A stretch of DNA of 64,000 bases from Ralstonia sp. A12 (GCF_000801955.1 NZ_JSZO01000001.1:186001-250000), one strand, 5' to 3'. Positions 39,721-50,000 are shown, counted from the stretch's first letter. Numbers and translations are program-made. The notes: a model not told the origin generated them from the letters alone.

Positions 39721-39753
39721 CAGTCAAACTGCACAGTTAAACTGCATTAATGC
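39721..39753. promoter_or_regulatory. Tandem palindromes upstream of marR
   Basis: CAGTC-A-AACTG (39721-39731) and the perfect palindrome CAGTT-A-AACTG (39734-39744) are tandem copies, 13 bases apart start to start. They run directly into the perfect palindrome GCATTAATGC (39744-39753). All lie within 45 bases of the marR start, the usual place for autoregulatory MarR operators. Confidence 0.6.
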
Positions 39754-39765
39754 TATGCTTCGCGC

Positions 39766-40218
39766 ATGGCCAAATCACCGTCCTCGAATGATCCCTCCCC
39801 GCCGGCGTCACTCGCGGGTGATCTACGCATTGCCCTGGGCAAGCTGTCCCGACGGTTGCGCGAGCAAGTGCATCCGAACGATCTCACCCACGCACAAAAG
39901 TCGGTTCTCCTGCGCTTGGACCGTGACGGCCCTGCTACGGTTTCTGCGCTTGCCCGTGCCGAGAGCGTGAAACCGCAGTCCATGCGCGTCACCGTTGCGG
40001 GACTGGAGGGGATGGGGGCGGTTGCGGGCAAGCCGGACCCGACTGACGGGCGGCAGACGCTCATCGAGCTGACGCCCGGCTTCCGCAGGGTGCTCAAGGA
40101 AAGCCGCGCCGCCAAGGACGACTGGCTCTTCCGTGCACTGCAAGCCCAACTATCAGCTGAGGAACAAGCGGAACTGGCGCGCGCCATCAGGCTGCTGCAA
40201 CGGCTTGCCGAATTCTGA
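39766..40218 (+). CDS. MarR-family transcriptional regulator
   Basis: A 150-residue winged-helix regulator. The HTH core is ATVSALARAESVKPQSMRVTVAGLEGMGAV (about residues 58-87) followed by the wing DPTDGRQTLIELT with the conserved Asp-Arg. It heads a three-gene set with a small membrane protein and an MFS exporter (gaps of 23 bases and a 4-base overlap), a typical MarR-controlled efflux cassette. Tandem palindromes lie just upstream. Confidence 0.92.
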   Translation: MAKSPSSNDPSPPASLAGDLRIALGKLSRRLREQVHPNDLTHAQKSVLLRLDRDGPATVSALARAESVKPQSMRVTVAGLEGMGAVAGKPDPTDGRQTLIELTPGFRRVLKESRAAKDDWLFRALQAQLSAEEQAELARAIRLLQRLAEF

Positions 40219-40241
40219 CTTCTGACCAAGGAGCCCCTGAC

Positions 40242-40571
40242 ATGGCATCACTGCATCTCGTATCGTGGTTCTTCGGCGGCGCATTCCTTGCCAACGCCGT
40301 GCCGCATTTCGTGTTCGGCATCGCCGGCAGGCCGTTTCAAAGTCCGTTTGCAACGCCGCGTGGTGAGGGGCTCTCGTCCTCGACCGTGAACGTGCTCTGG
40401 AGCCTGTTCAACCTGGTGGTCGGCTATGTGCTCGTTCTCCGCGTGGGGGATTTCAACCTGCGAGACACGGCGGATGCCACTGCACTCGGCCTGGGCATCC
40501 TGGCCCTCAGCGTGCCGTTGGCGCGACGCTTTGGCCGCTTCAACGGCGGCAACCTGCCACAACGCCAATGA
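40242..40571 (+). CDS. Small membrane protein of the MarR-MFS cassette
   Basis: A 109-residue protein with about three hydrophobic segments (LVSWFFGGAFLANAVPHFVFGIAG; TVNVLWSLFNLVVGYVLVL; ATALGLGILALSVPLA). AAGGAG precedes the ATG. It ends in an ATGA overlap with the MFS gene, so the two are translationally coupled. The family is not one I can name, but similar small proteins accompany exporters in related bacteria. Confidence 0.8.
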   Translation: MASLHLVSWFFGGAFLANAVPHFVFGIAGRPFQSPFATPRGEGLSSSTVNVLWSLFNLVVGYVLVLRVGDFNLRDTADATALGLGILALSVPLARRFGRFNGGNLPQRQ

Positions 40572-41827
40572 GTAGTACATCGTCAACGGGCGTCTTCCGT
40601 TCACTGCGTGTTTTCAATTACCGCCTCTGGGCGGCGGGCTCGCTGGTCTCCAACGTGGGGACGTGGATGCAGCGTACCGCTCAGGACTGGCTGGTTCTGA
40701 CCCAGCTCACCCACCACAACGCATCTGCAGTGGGCACGGTGATGGCGCTGCAGTTCGGGCCGCAGCTTCTGCTGCTGCCCTGGACGGGCGTTGCCGCAGA
40801 CCGCTACAACCAGCGCAAGCTGCTGATGGCCACCCAGGCGACGTCGGGCGTGCTGGCGTTGATACTGGGGCTGTTGACCGTGACCGGCGCGGTTCAGCTT
40901 TGGCACGTCTATCTGCTCGCGTTTCTGTCTGGCTGCGCATCGGCGTTTGATGCGCCGGTGCGCCAGACGTTCGTGGCGGAACTGGTGGGCGATGGCGACT
41001 TGCCCAATGCGGTGGCGCTCAACTCGACATCATTCAATGCGGGGCGCATGGTGGGGCCCGCGGCGGCCGGCATCGCCATTGCCACCATCGGCACAGGCTG
41101 GGCGTTCCTGGCCAATGGGCTCTCATTCATTGCCGTGCTGACTTCGCTGTTCTTCCTGCGCAAGTCCGAGCTGCGGCCCAATGCGCGGGCACGGCGTTCA
41201 GAAGGCGGTTTCGCCGAGGCCATCCGCTACGTGTGGGCCCGCCCCGACCTCAAGGCCATGCTGGTCATGCTGTTCCTGATCGGCACGTTCGGGCTGAACT
41301 TCCCGATCTTCATCTCGACGATGGCGGCGAGCGTCTTTCATTCGGATGCGCGCGGCTATGGCGTGCTGTCGTCAATGATGGCAGTGGGCACGATGTCCGG
41401 TGCGCTGTTCGCCGCCGGTCGTGAGCGCCCTGAGTTCAAATCGCTGCTGATCGGTGCGGCAATGTTTGGCCTGGGCTGCACCTTGGCAGCCATCGCACCG
41501 AGCTACTGGCTATTTGCGGCGGCGCTGGTCCTCACAGGCATCGCTGCACTCACGTTTACCAATACGAGCAACAGCCTGATGCAGCTCTCCACCGAGCCGG
41601 CCATGCGCGGTCGCGTCATGGCGTTGCGCGTGGCAATCGCGCTGGGCGGCACCCCCATTGGCGCGCCGATCGTGGGTTGGGTGGCAGACCATCTCGGGCC
41701 GCGCTGGTCGCTCGGGGTGGGTGCGCTTTCAGGCTTGCTTTCGGCCGCCGTTGCCATCTATGTGATGCGACAGCAGATTCATCTGCCTCAGCAAGCACAG
41801 CCGACGTTGGGGCAAGGCACGTCCTGA
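40568..41827 (+). CDS. MFS exporter (EntS-like, MFS_3)
   Basis: A 419-residue permease with about 12 hydrophobic segments. It opens FRSLRVFNYRLWAAGSLVSNVGTWMQRTAQDWLV, the MFS_3/enterobactin-exporter pattern. GVAADRYNQRKLLM is the loop-2 motif, and SAFDAPVRQTFVAELVG is also typical. The start overlaps the previous gene. By its MarR regulator it most likely exports drugs or aromatic compounds; the substrate is unknown. Confidence 0.88.
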   Translation: MSSTSSTGVFRSLRVFNYRLWAAGSLVSNVGTWMQRTAQDWLVLTQLTHHNASAVGTVMALQFGPQLLLLPWTGVAADRYNQRKLLMATQATSGVLALILGLLTVTGAVQLWHVYLLAFLSGCASAFDAPVRQTFVAELVGDGDLPNAVALNSTSFNAGRMVGPAAAGIAIATIGTGWAFLANGLSFIAVLTSLFFLRKSELRPNARARRSEGGFAEAIRYVWARPDLKAMLVMLFLIGTFGLNFPIFISTMAASVFHSDARGYGVLSSMMAVGTMSGALFAAGRERPEFKSLLIGAAMFGLGCTLAAIAPSYWLFAAALVLTGIAALTFTNTSNSLMQLSTEPAMRGRVMALRVAIALGGTPIGAPIVGWVADHLGPRWSLGVGALSGLLSAAVAIYVMRQQIHLPQQAQPTLGQGTS

Positions 41828-42218
41828 GATCACGAACCCGTGCATATCGCTATCTGGCGGTGCATCGCGCCAGCAGGCGGGGCGTCGTGGGAGCGCCGCC
41901 CTTCATGCAAGGCCTAGTCCTTTCTGGCCGTGGCCCCTCATACGAACGTGCTATGCAGAATGGGACGAATCGTCCGCTTCTTTTGCATAGGCCATGTCAA
42001 ACACATGGCCGCCCTGTCACACCCAAAAGAAGTGCCATGCCGCTGCCCCCCCCCTGTCGCCGACCGGTTCTGGGATAGCGCCGTTCATGGTCGTCACGCC
42101 AATTCACGCTGCAACTGCCGCATATGCCCTGGGCCCTGCCCCGACCTAGTGCTCTGTCGTTGCCCATCGTGTCGGAGTCCTGCTCGCACCCCGACCGTTT
42201 CGAACCCTGGAGCGTTCC
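41828..42218. other. Non-coding region with nested hairpins before the GGDEF-EAL gene
   Basis: No gene is supported in these 391 bases. The middle holds the paired elements at 41951-42010, and a run of nine C lies near 42046-42055. Part may be the end of the MFS transcript, but most probably belongs to the leader of the gene at 42219. Confidence 0.6.
41951..42010. ncRNA. Nested hairpins, candidate structured leader
   Basis: CTATGCA (41951-41957) pairs with TGCATAG (41984-41990) and encloses GGACG-AAT-CGTCC (41963-41975). Immediately after, GGCCATGT (41990-41997) pairs perfectly with ACATGGCC (42003-42010) around CAAAC. No T-run follows, so a plain terminator is unlikely. It may be a structured RNA leader or a set of protein sites, 209 bases before the start codon at 42219. 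Confidence 0.4.
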
Positions 42219-44552
42219 ATGAACATCAGAACGTTTGCGAGCACCGCCATTCACTTCATGGGGGTGTCCTCGGACAACCCCGAGCTGCTCAAAGCGCAGT
42301 ACCGCGCGTTCTCGCGCCAGTTGCCGATGATGTATTTCATCCTCATCACCAGCACCTGGGCCGTCGCGTTGACCTTCCGCGCCGTTACCCCTGTCTGGCT
42401 GTCGATCGGGATTCCGCTGCTGCTCACCGCGGCCTGCGCCGTGCGTGTGACGCACTGGTGGCGATCCAGACGCATCGACCCAACGCCTGAGCTTGCGCTC
42501 AGCGCCCTCCAACGCACCAACCGGCTGGCGAGTGTCATCGCCGTGTCGTTCACGACCTGGTCGCTGGCGCTGTTTCACTATGGCGATCCCTATACGCGCT
42601 CTTACCTGGCCTTCTACATGGCCATCACCGTGATCGCCTGCATCTTCTGTCTGATGCATCTGCGCCCGGCCGCCGTCACGGTCACGGTGATCGTCAATGG
42701 CGCATTCATCGCGTTCTTCGCGGCGACGGGGCAACCCACGTTTGTGGCCATTGCCATCAACATGGCCCTCGTGTCGTTTGGTCTGCTGGTCATCCTGATG
42801 ATCAACTATCGGGACTTCACGCTCATGGTGAACGCACAGACCGAGGCCCGCCGCCGAGAGGCGGAACAAGGCCGCCTGCTGCACATGATCGACGACATGC
42901 CGATCGCGGTGATGACGGTCAAGCCGGACACGTTCACCATCAACTACGCCAACAACACCTCCAAGCGCCTGGTCGATCGGATCGCGCATCTGCTGCCGGT
43001 TAGACCAGACGCCTCGTTCGGCACCTCGATTGATATCTTCCACGCCCATCCGGAGGTACAGCGCCGGTTGCTTGCCGACCCAACCAACCTGCCCTACAAC
43101 ACGCGCGTGCAGCTTGGGCCGGAAGTCCTGGACCTGAAGATTTCGGCCGTGCACGCCAACGACGGCAGCTACATCGGCCCCATGCTCACCTGGGGGCTGG
43201 TGACCAAGGAGGTGGAGGCCGAAAACCGCATCCGCCAGCTTGCCCATTACGACATGCTCACCGGGCTGGCCAATCGCACCAACTTCCGGGAAGAGCTGGA
43301 TGCCCGCCTGGCAATACCGGAGACCCGCCTCGGGCTGCTGTATATCGACCTGGACGGCTTCAAGCTCGTCAACGACACCAAGGGCCACCGCGCGGGGGAT
43401 GCGCTGCTGGAGCAGGTCGCAGCGCGCTTGTGCGCGGTCTGCAACCACGCCAGTTCAACCATCGCGCGCTTAGGTGGTGATGAGTTTGCCGTGCTCGTGT
43501 CGCACGACGATGCGGATCACGCCAACGCGCTGGCCTGCGCCATCATCACAGCCCTCAGCGCACCGTACCCGCTCGGCGTCGACCAGAGCGTGCGGATCGG
43601 GGCATCGGTCGGCATTGCGCTGGCGCCTGCGCATGGTCAGGATGCCGAGAACCTGCTCTCGCGCGCCGACATCGCGCTCTATGCCGCCAAGGCGGCCGGC
43701 AAGGGCACAGCACGCCTGTTCAGCACTGCCATGGAAACCTGCATCCAGGAACGCGCTCGGTTGGAAGCCCAGTTGCGCGCCGCGCTGGAGAGCCAGGACC
43801 GGCTGTTCGTCTTCTATCAACCGATCATCAATCTCGAGACCGGTGACGTGACCGCGCGCGAGGCGTTGGTGCGCTGGCACCACGCGGAGCGCGGCTGGGT
43901 CCCGCCGGCGGAGTTCGTGCCGATTGCCGAGCAGAGCGGCCTCATCGACCAGCTCGGCCGCTTCGTACTCCACCAGGCCTGTCGTGAAGCGACGCGCTGG
44001 AAGGACGGTGCCCGTGTCGCTGTCAATATCTCGCCCATGCAACTGGGCAAGGCGACGCTGGCGCAGACGGTGCGCGCCGCCCTGCTCGACTCGGGCCTCG
44101 CGGCCGACCGCCTGGAGATTGAAGTCACGGAAACCGCCCTCATCCAGAACGAGGCGGAGAGCTTTGAAGACCTGCGCCAGCTCTACAACATGGGCGTACG
44201 TGTCGCGCTCGATGACTTCGGCACCGGCTACTCATCGCTGGCGCATCTGCGCGCTTTCCCATTCGACAAGATCAAGATCGACCGCTCGTTCGTCTGCGAC
44301 CTGCCCGAGCGTTCTGACAGCGCGGTGCTGGTCAAGGCCATCGCCGATCTGGGCCGCCAGCTCGGTGTAACCACCGTGGCCGAAGGCGTGGAGACGCAGG
44401 CGCACGTCAGGATGATCTGTCAGGCAGGCTGCACCGAAGCGCAGGGGTACTTCTACGCTCGGCCCGCACCGTCCGATGAAGACAAGGCCTCCGTGGAGGC
44501 GTGTTACGTAGAGGCACCGGAACCCTCGGCACTTCGAGCGTGTGTCGGTTGA
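42219..44552 (+). CDS. Membrane-anchored GGDEF-EAL protein (c-di-GMP turnover)
   Basis: A 777-residue protein. Residues about 35-205 hold five to six hydrophobic segments (MASE-like sensor). A PAS-like stretch follows (about 225-340: HMIDDMPIAVMTVKPDTFTINYAN). The GGDEF domain has an intact active motif RLGGDEFAVLV with DMLTGLANRTNF before it. The EAL domain has AREALVRWHH, ALDDFGTGYSSLAHL and KIDRSFV, also intact. It could therefore both make and break cyclic di-GMP. GGAG lies before ATG 42219. It is preceded by a structured 391-base gap and stands alone. Confidence 0.93.
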   Translation: MNIRTFASTAIHFMGVSSDNPELLKAQYRAFSRQLPMMYFILITSTWAVALTFRAVTPVWLSIGIPLLLTAACAVRVTHWWRSRRIDPTPELALSALQRTNRLASVIAVSFTTWSLALFHYGDPYTRSYLAFYMAITVIACIFCLMHLRPAAVTVTVIVNGAFIAFFAATGQPTFVAIAINMALVSFGLLVILMINYRDFTLMVNAQTEARRREAEQGRLLHMIDDMPIAVMTVKPDTFTINYANNTSKRLVDRIAHLLPVRPDASFGTSIDIFHAHPEVQRRLLADPTNLPYNTRVQLGPEVLDLKISAVHANDGSYIGPMLTWGLVTKEVEAENRIRQLAHYDMLTGLANRTNFREELDARLAIPETRLGLLYIDLDGFKLVNDTKGHRAGDALLEQVAARLCAVCNHASSTIARLGGDEFAVLVSHDDADHANALACAIITALSAPYPLGVDQSVRIGASVGIALAPAHGQDAENLLSRADIALYAAKAAGKGTARLFSTAMETCIQERARLEAQLRAALESQDRLFVFYQPIINLETGDVTAREALVRWHHAERGWVPPAEFVPIAEQSGLIDQLGRFVLHQACREATRWKDGARVAVNISPMQLGKATLAQTVRAALLDSGLAADRLEIEVTETALIQNEAESFEDLRQLYNMGVRVALDDFGTGYSSLAHLRAFPFDKIKIDRSFVCDLPERSDSAVLVKAIADLGRQLGVTTVAEGVETQAHVRMICQAGCTEAQGYFYARPAPSDEDKASVEACYVEAPEPSALRACVG

Positions 44553-44612
44553 CTGGGTTGCGCTGCGAGCTTTCTTGCCCTTGCTGATGCGGATCACGCA
44601 CCGCATCAACGG

Positions 44613-46994
44613 CTACTCAACGAGCTGCACCTGCAACCGCCGCTGATCGTTCCGGCCGTGGTCATCAACCACGCGCACGTTGTAGTCACCCGCAGTCGGC
44701 GGCTGCCAGAACAGGACTTCACCGGCCGCCGTCTTTCCGGCATAGGCGTCGTTGACGAACCAGTACAGTGCATGCGCGCTGGCATCGGCGGTCGCGTTGA
44801 ATGCAATGCGCGTTTCGGCCGACTGCTTGATCCGCACGGCATACACGCTGCCGCGCACCGGTGAGGTGATCTGCGGCGGATCGCCCTCCACCGTTCCGGC
44901 ACCGCGGCACGCCGGGTTCTGCGGCGGCTTGCGGCGCGGGATGCCCGCCTGCGTAAACACCTGCTGCAGGTCTGTCGGCCAGAACTCGTAGATTTCCTGG
45001 TGCGTGCGCTTATCGGTATAGGGCGGACAGGCCGCAAGCCCAGTGGCGTCGTCAATCATGACAGGGCGATGCACGCTGCTGACGCGAATCGGCGAAACGC
45101 CCGGAATAAACCACGTCGAGCCGGTTTGCGGACACCACTGGTTAGGCAAGTCACCGCTGGCCAGGCAGATCTGCACGCGTTTGACGTTCGGTGGAATGCG
45201 TCGCAACGGCTCCGTCAGTTGCGGCTGCTCGGCCTGGAGTGCATCAACGATCTGGAAGAACAACGGCGCCGCCGCATCCACGCCAACGAAGGAGGCGTTG
45301 CCGGTGTTGTCGAAATTGCCCACCCACACCACCAGCACATAGGGGCCGAAACCACCCGCTGTCCACGCGTCGCGAAATGCCCATGACGTACCGGTCTTCC
45401 AGTACACCGGCAGGCGTGAAGGCTGGGCGCCACTGGTTTCATCCGGACGCAGGTGCTGGCGCAGCATGTCCGTCACCATGAAGCTGGCTTCAGCGCTCAA
45501 CAGGCGCTTGCCTGGCACGGTGGGGGCATCTGCGCGCAGGCGAAGCGGTTTGAACAAACCGCCGTTGGCCAGCGTGGCATACAGGCCGGCCAGATCCTGC
45601 ATGGTGACCTCGCCACCGCCCAGCACCAGCGCAAGGCCGTAGTGCTGCGGGCTCGCCAGCCGGCTCACACCGGCCTGCTGCAGCAACCGGTAGAGATCGG
45701 GCTCGTGGAGTTTCGATGCCACCCACAGGGCTGGAATGTTGCGACTGCGGTTCAGCGCGTCGGTTGCCGTGATCGGGCCGAGAAAGTGGCCATCGAAGTT
45801 CTCCGGCGAGTACGGCCCGAACGAGGTCGGCACATCGCGCAGCACGGTCTGCGGGTGCAGCACGCCCTGGTCGAAACCCAATCCATAGATGAACGGCTTG
45901 AGTGTCGACCCAGGCGAGCGGCGCGCCAGCGTACCGTTGACCTGCCCCTGGATCGTTCGGTCGAAAAAGTTGGCCGACCCCACCAGCGCTTTCACGCCCA
46001 TGTCCCGCGTATCCACCAGCAGCGCCGCCGCATTGCGGATACCCCGCCCGCCGTTGCGCGCGACATAGCGGTTGATCTGGCGCTCCAGCACATGCTGCAG
46101 ATCAAGATCGATGGTTGTCACGACGCGAGCATCGCGGTTGTCGGCGCCGTTCCAGTCGCCCAGTGCGCGGCGTGCCGCCAGGATCTGGTCGGCAGCGTGC
46201 GGCGCCTCGAACGGCAGGGCCATCAGCGGCCGTAACGCAAACGGCAAAGCAAACAGCGGTTGCAAGGCGGCGTCTTGCGGATGCAGTTGGAGCCAGCGCG
46301 CATACAGCCGGTTGCGCGCGGTGGTGAGCTGCCGGTTGATCTGATCCTGCGTCGGCAACCCACGCAGCCGGCGCACTGGGTCTTGCGGAATCACGGCCAG
46401 TGCCAGCGCTTCGGGCAAAGTCAGGTTGGCGACAGGTTTGTCGAAATAGGCAAGGCTGGCTGTTCCTGCGCCTTCGACGTTGCGGCCGTATGGCGCATCG
46501 TTCAGGTAGGCCTCAAGAATCTGCCGCTTGGAATAGAACAGCTCCAGCTGCACAGCCCGCGCCACCTGCTTGAGCTTGCCCAGCGGCGTGCGCGTGTTGA
46601 GCTGCCACAGCGAGCGCGCAAGCTGCATGGTGATGGTGGAGCCCCCCTGCGGATTGCCGCCGCGCACGTAGGTCACCCAGGCGCCGCGCGCGAGCCCATA
46701 CGGGTTGAAGCCCGCGTGCCAGTGAAACCAGCGGTCTTCGTGCAACAGCACCGCCTCGACCAACTGCGGCGACATCTGATCGAGCGGCACCCACAGCCGG
46801 TAGCGGTCGTCCTTGGCGAGGGCGAGCCGTAGCAGTCGGCCCTGATCATCCAGCACCGCGATCGACGAAGGCTTCCAGTCGCGCAGCGGCGGATGCGGCC
46901 ACAGCCGGCAAGCGCCCAGCACCGCCCCAATCAGCAAGGCGCCGACCAGCCAGTTCTGCCAGCGAACCAGCCAGCCGCCCAACGCCCGCACCAC
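44613..46994 (-). CDS. pbpC: Penicillin-binding protein 1C
   Basis: A bifunctional peptidoglycan enzyme, 793 residues from the GTG chosen. A membrane anchor near the N-terminus (NWLVGALLIGAVLGACRLW) is followed by the GT51 glycosyltransferase (VLLHEDRWFHWHAGFN, GGSTITMQLARSL) and the transpeptidase with STLK (SPGSTLKPFIYG), SRN (NRSRNIPAL) and KTGTS. A C-terminal BiPBP_C-like domain ends the protein. The start is uncertain: GTG at 46994 follows the macroglobulin stop by one base inside a 14-bp repeat; an ATG at 47060 would overlap that gene. Confidence 0.9.
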   Translation of the reverse strand: MVRALGGWLVRWQNWLVGALLIGAVLGACRLWPHPPLRDWKPSSIAVLDDQGRLLRLALAKDDRYRLWVPLDQMSPQLVEAVLLHEDRWFHWHAGFNPYGLARGAWVTYVRGGNPQGGSTITMQLARSLWQLNTRTPLGKLKQVARAVQLELFYSKRQILEAYLNDAPYGRNVEGAGTASLAYFDKPVANLTLPEALALAVIPQDPVRRLRGLPTQDQINRQLTTARNRLYARWLQLHPQDAALQPLFALPFALRPLMALPFEAPHAADQILAARRALGDWNGADNRDARVVTTIDLDLQHVLERQINRYVARNGGRGIRNAAALLVDTRDMGVKALVGSANFFDRTIQGQVNGTLARRSPGSTLKPFIYGLGFDQGVLHPQTVLRDVPTSFGPYSPENFDGHFLGPITATDALNRSRNIPALWVASKLHEPDLYRLLQQAGVSRLASPQHYGLALVLGGGEVTMQDLAGLYATLANGGLFKPLRLRADAPTVPGKRLLSAEASFMVTDMLRQHLRPDETSGAQPSRLPVYWKTGTSWAFRDAWTAGGFGPYVLVVWVGNFDNTGNASFVGVDAAAPLFFQIVDALQAEQPQLTEPLRRIPPNVKRVQICLASGDLPNQWCPQTGSTWFIPGVSPIRVSSVHRPVMIDDATGLAACPPYTDKRTHQEIYEFWPTDLQQVFTQAGIPRRKPPQNPACRGAGTVEGDPPQITSPVRGSVYAVRIKQSAETRIAFNATADASAHALYWFVNDAYAGKTAAGEVLFWQPPTAGDYNVRVVDDHGRNDQRRLQVQLVE

Positions 46995-47016
46995 GTTACG
47001 GTGCCCGCACCACGTT
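46984..47016. repeat. 14-bp direct repeat at the macroglobulin/pbpC junction
   Basis: GCCCGCACCACGTT occurs twice (46984-46997 and 47003-47016), separated by five bases. The two copies encode NVVRA at the macroglobulin end and VVRA at the pbpC start, with the stop codon between them. Confidence 0.85.
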
Positions 47017-50000
47017 GAGCGCAGCACCACCCGCGGCCTGCGCCTGCACGCGCCGGTCATACATCGACTCGCCATAGGCCGGCGGCACGATGAAGCGGCC
47101 GGCGTTGGTCGCCTTGATCCGGTAGACGAACTCGCCCACATCGGCGGTGGCTGTGCCGTAGATGACCACGCGGTCCTCGCGCACGTCCGCATACTGCGGC
47201 TGCCAGCTGGAGCCCGGCAACCCTACCGGTGAACGCCACGGCGCCGGCGCAGCATTGGCCGCTGCATTCTGGTCACCCTGCCCGTCACCATCTGCCGCAT
47301 CGGTTGCTGGCGGCGGAGTGGTGACCGGATCGAAACCACCCGGCAGCAGATCGACAATCGCCACGTTGCCGAGGCTCTTGCTGTCGGTCGCGCGGATCTT
47401 CAGGTGCACGTCGATCTCCTGGCCGAGCGTGACCTTGTCCAGCGGCTTGCCGTTCGCATCGGTGTACTCGCGGATGATCTCGAGGCCGTTCTTGATCGCC
47501 TGCGTAGATGCGGTACGGTCGTAACCCGACTGGCTCGTGATCTGCCACGCAGGCAGGCTGCTGCCATTGACAAAGCGCAGTTGCGACGCTGCTGCGCTCC
47601 ACGAACCTGAGCGCATCACGCTGCCCTGAACCGCGGAGATGTCCTTCGCGCTGCCATCCGGGCGCACCTCCTCAATCGCCAGCTTGTCCAGCCCGCTGGC
47701 GTTTTGCGAGGCATAGGCGTCCAGCGCCAGGATGGTCATGGCGGACGACAGCGTGTTGTAGCGGTTGTGCTGCACCGGCCCGGCAAGGTTGTCCAGCACA
47801 CGCGGCGGCAACGCCTGCGCGCGCTCCGGGAAGTGCTTGGCCAGCAGGTACAGCACACTGGCGTCGCGCGTCAGCGGATCGATGTAGTAACCATAGGCAT
47901 AGGGCTCGTCGCGCGACGGTTTGCGCTCCAGCACCTCCTGCGGCCCGGCGATCAGCTTGTTGGCCTCCTTGTCCTGCTTGAGCAGTTGATACGACGCGGC
48001 CAGCCAGCCCGCGGCCAGGTCGCTCTTCCACTCGTTCGGGAAGGCATCCTGCAGGCGCTTCTGCACCGCAGCCAGGCTGTTGGTCGTGACGTTGCCCAGG
48101 CGCGTCAGCAGGTAGACGGCGTAGGCGCGCTGCCGCAGTTGATCGAGCGTACCGAGACGGTCGTTGGCCGCAAGCTGCTGCAGGTACGCGGTGCCGGCGT
48201 CGAGCATCTCCTTCGGCACAGTCGTGCCATGCTCGCGCGCACCGATCAGCACGTGCATCGTGTAGGCCGACACGAACGGGTCAGCATCCGGCGTTGCCGT
48301 CCACACGCCAAAGCCACCCTGCCCGTTTTGTCGTGCACGCAAAACGTCCAGGAACTGCGCGATCGACGCGGCATTCGCCCCCTTGTCGTCGGCAGGTTGC
48401 GGCGCCAGGGCGTTACGCAGCGATGGCGTCGACATCCACTTCGATGCAAACAGGCGCGGCACGGCGGCGCTCACCACCTGTTCGCTGCAGTAGTGCTGGT
48501 AGTTGACAAGATAGGACGCCAGCCCTTGCGACAGCACCAGCGGTCCGGTGGACATGCTTGCCTCACGCGCCGCATAGGCGTCATACATCTTCCGCAAGTT
48601 GGGCAGGTTGGCCTTCTTGTCCGCGTCGATGCGCGCGACGTCCAACTGCGTGCGGAACGCTGCGGCTGGCCGGATCGACACATCCACGCTCTGCTGCGCA
48701 GACTTACTGCCCGCGCGCGCACTAAAGCTTAGGTTGCCCGAGCCCAGCGTGTCAGTCGCTTTCACTCGGAACAGCGCCACGCCTTCGTGCATGGGTGCCA
48801 GCGTCACGTTCTGCGTGGCCGGACCGACCACCTGCAACTGGGGCCCGACCTTCAGCGTCACGGCAATCGGCATGGGCTTGTCCCCGGCGCCGGTCACGTT
48901 GTTGGCCACGCCCACGCTCACCTCGGCCTCATCACCGGGGGCCAGTGTGGTCGGCACGTTTGGCGACAAGACGAAATCGCCGCGCACGGTGGTCGCCCCT
49001 TCATAGGTGCCGACCAGATCAGGCGACACCGACACCGCCATCACGCGCAGCTTGCCGTTGAAGTAATCCGGCACGGTGTAACTCAGGCGCTTGTCACCAT
49101 CCACATCGACGATGCCCGACCAGTAGACCACCGGCTTGTCGCGCTTGCGCTTGAACGGGTTGAGCTGCCGGCCGATCGCGTCGTCGGCATCGCCGCCCGG
49201 CGCGGCCATCGACATCAGCTTCTCGAAGTCGGGCAGGATCAGATCGAGAATCTGCGATGTGCCGACCTCCAGCATGCGCTTACGGAAGAAGTACTTGAGC
49301 GGGTCGCCCAGCTTGTAGTGCGCGACCTGCAGGATGCCCTCGTCCACCGCGAACACCACCACCTTGCCCGGCCGCGCGGAGTGCACGTTGAAGTTGACCG
49401 TCTCACCCGGCTTGACCAGCGCCGGAGCCTCAACCTTCAGCCCATTGCGCCGCGCATCCATGTTGACCGAGAACGGCACCACGCCGTAGCTCAACGGGCT
49501 CATGAAGATCTCGTCGGATGACGGATCGCGGATGTACTGCACGTTGATATAGCCGTTGCCCTCAAAACCAGCCGGCACGGTGATGCGCTGCACGGAGCTG
49601 GTCGTGTCGGCATGGAACCACGCCTGCGCATAGACCTTGTCGCGCTCGATCGTGATCAGGCCACTGCCGGCGTACGGCGCGCGAATGGCCACCTCCACTG
49701 ACTCGCCCGCTTTGTAGTCGTGCTTGCTCAGGCTGATCTGCAGCTCGGTGTTGCGGTCGAGCGAGCGCGATACGTTGGCCTCCCCGGTCACTAGGTACTG
49801 GATGCGGTTGACCTCGGTGCGGTCTGCGCTGCGGATCACCAGCGCGTAGTTGCCCGGCTTGTCCGTGCGCAGGGCGTAGTCGAGCCCGGCAGCGGGAATC
49901 GCCAGCGGCTTTTCATCGACCGGCACCTCCTTGAGCCTCGAGTCGTACTTGTAGGCGCCGGAATCCTGCTTGGTCAGCACCGACACATAGCGCAGCTCAA

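Noticed and set aside
42046-42055. Run of C residues before the GGDEF-EAL gene as a phase-variation tract
   Set aside because: It lies about 165 bases before the start codon and outside any recognisable promoter spacing, and one short homopolymer is not enough evidence.
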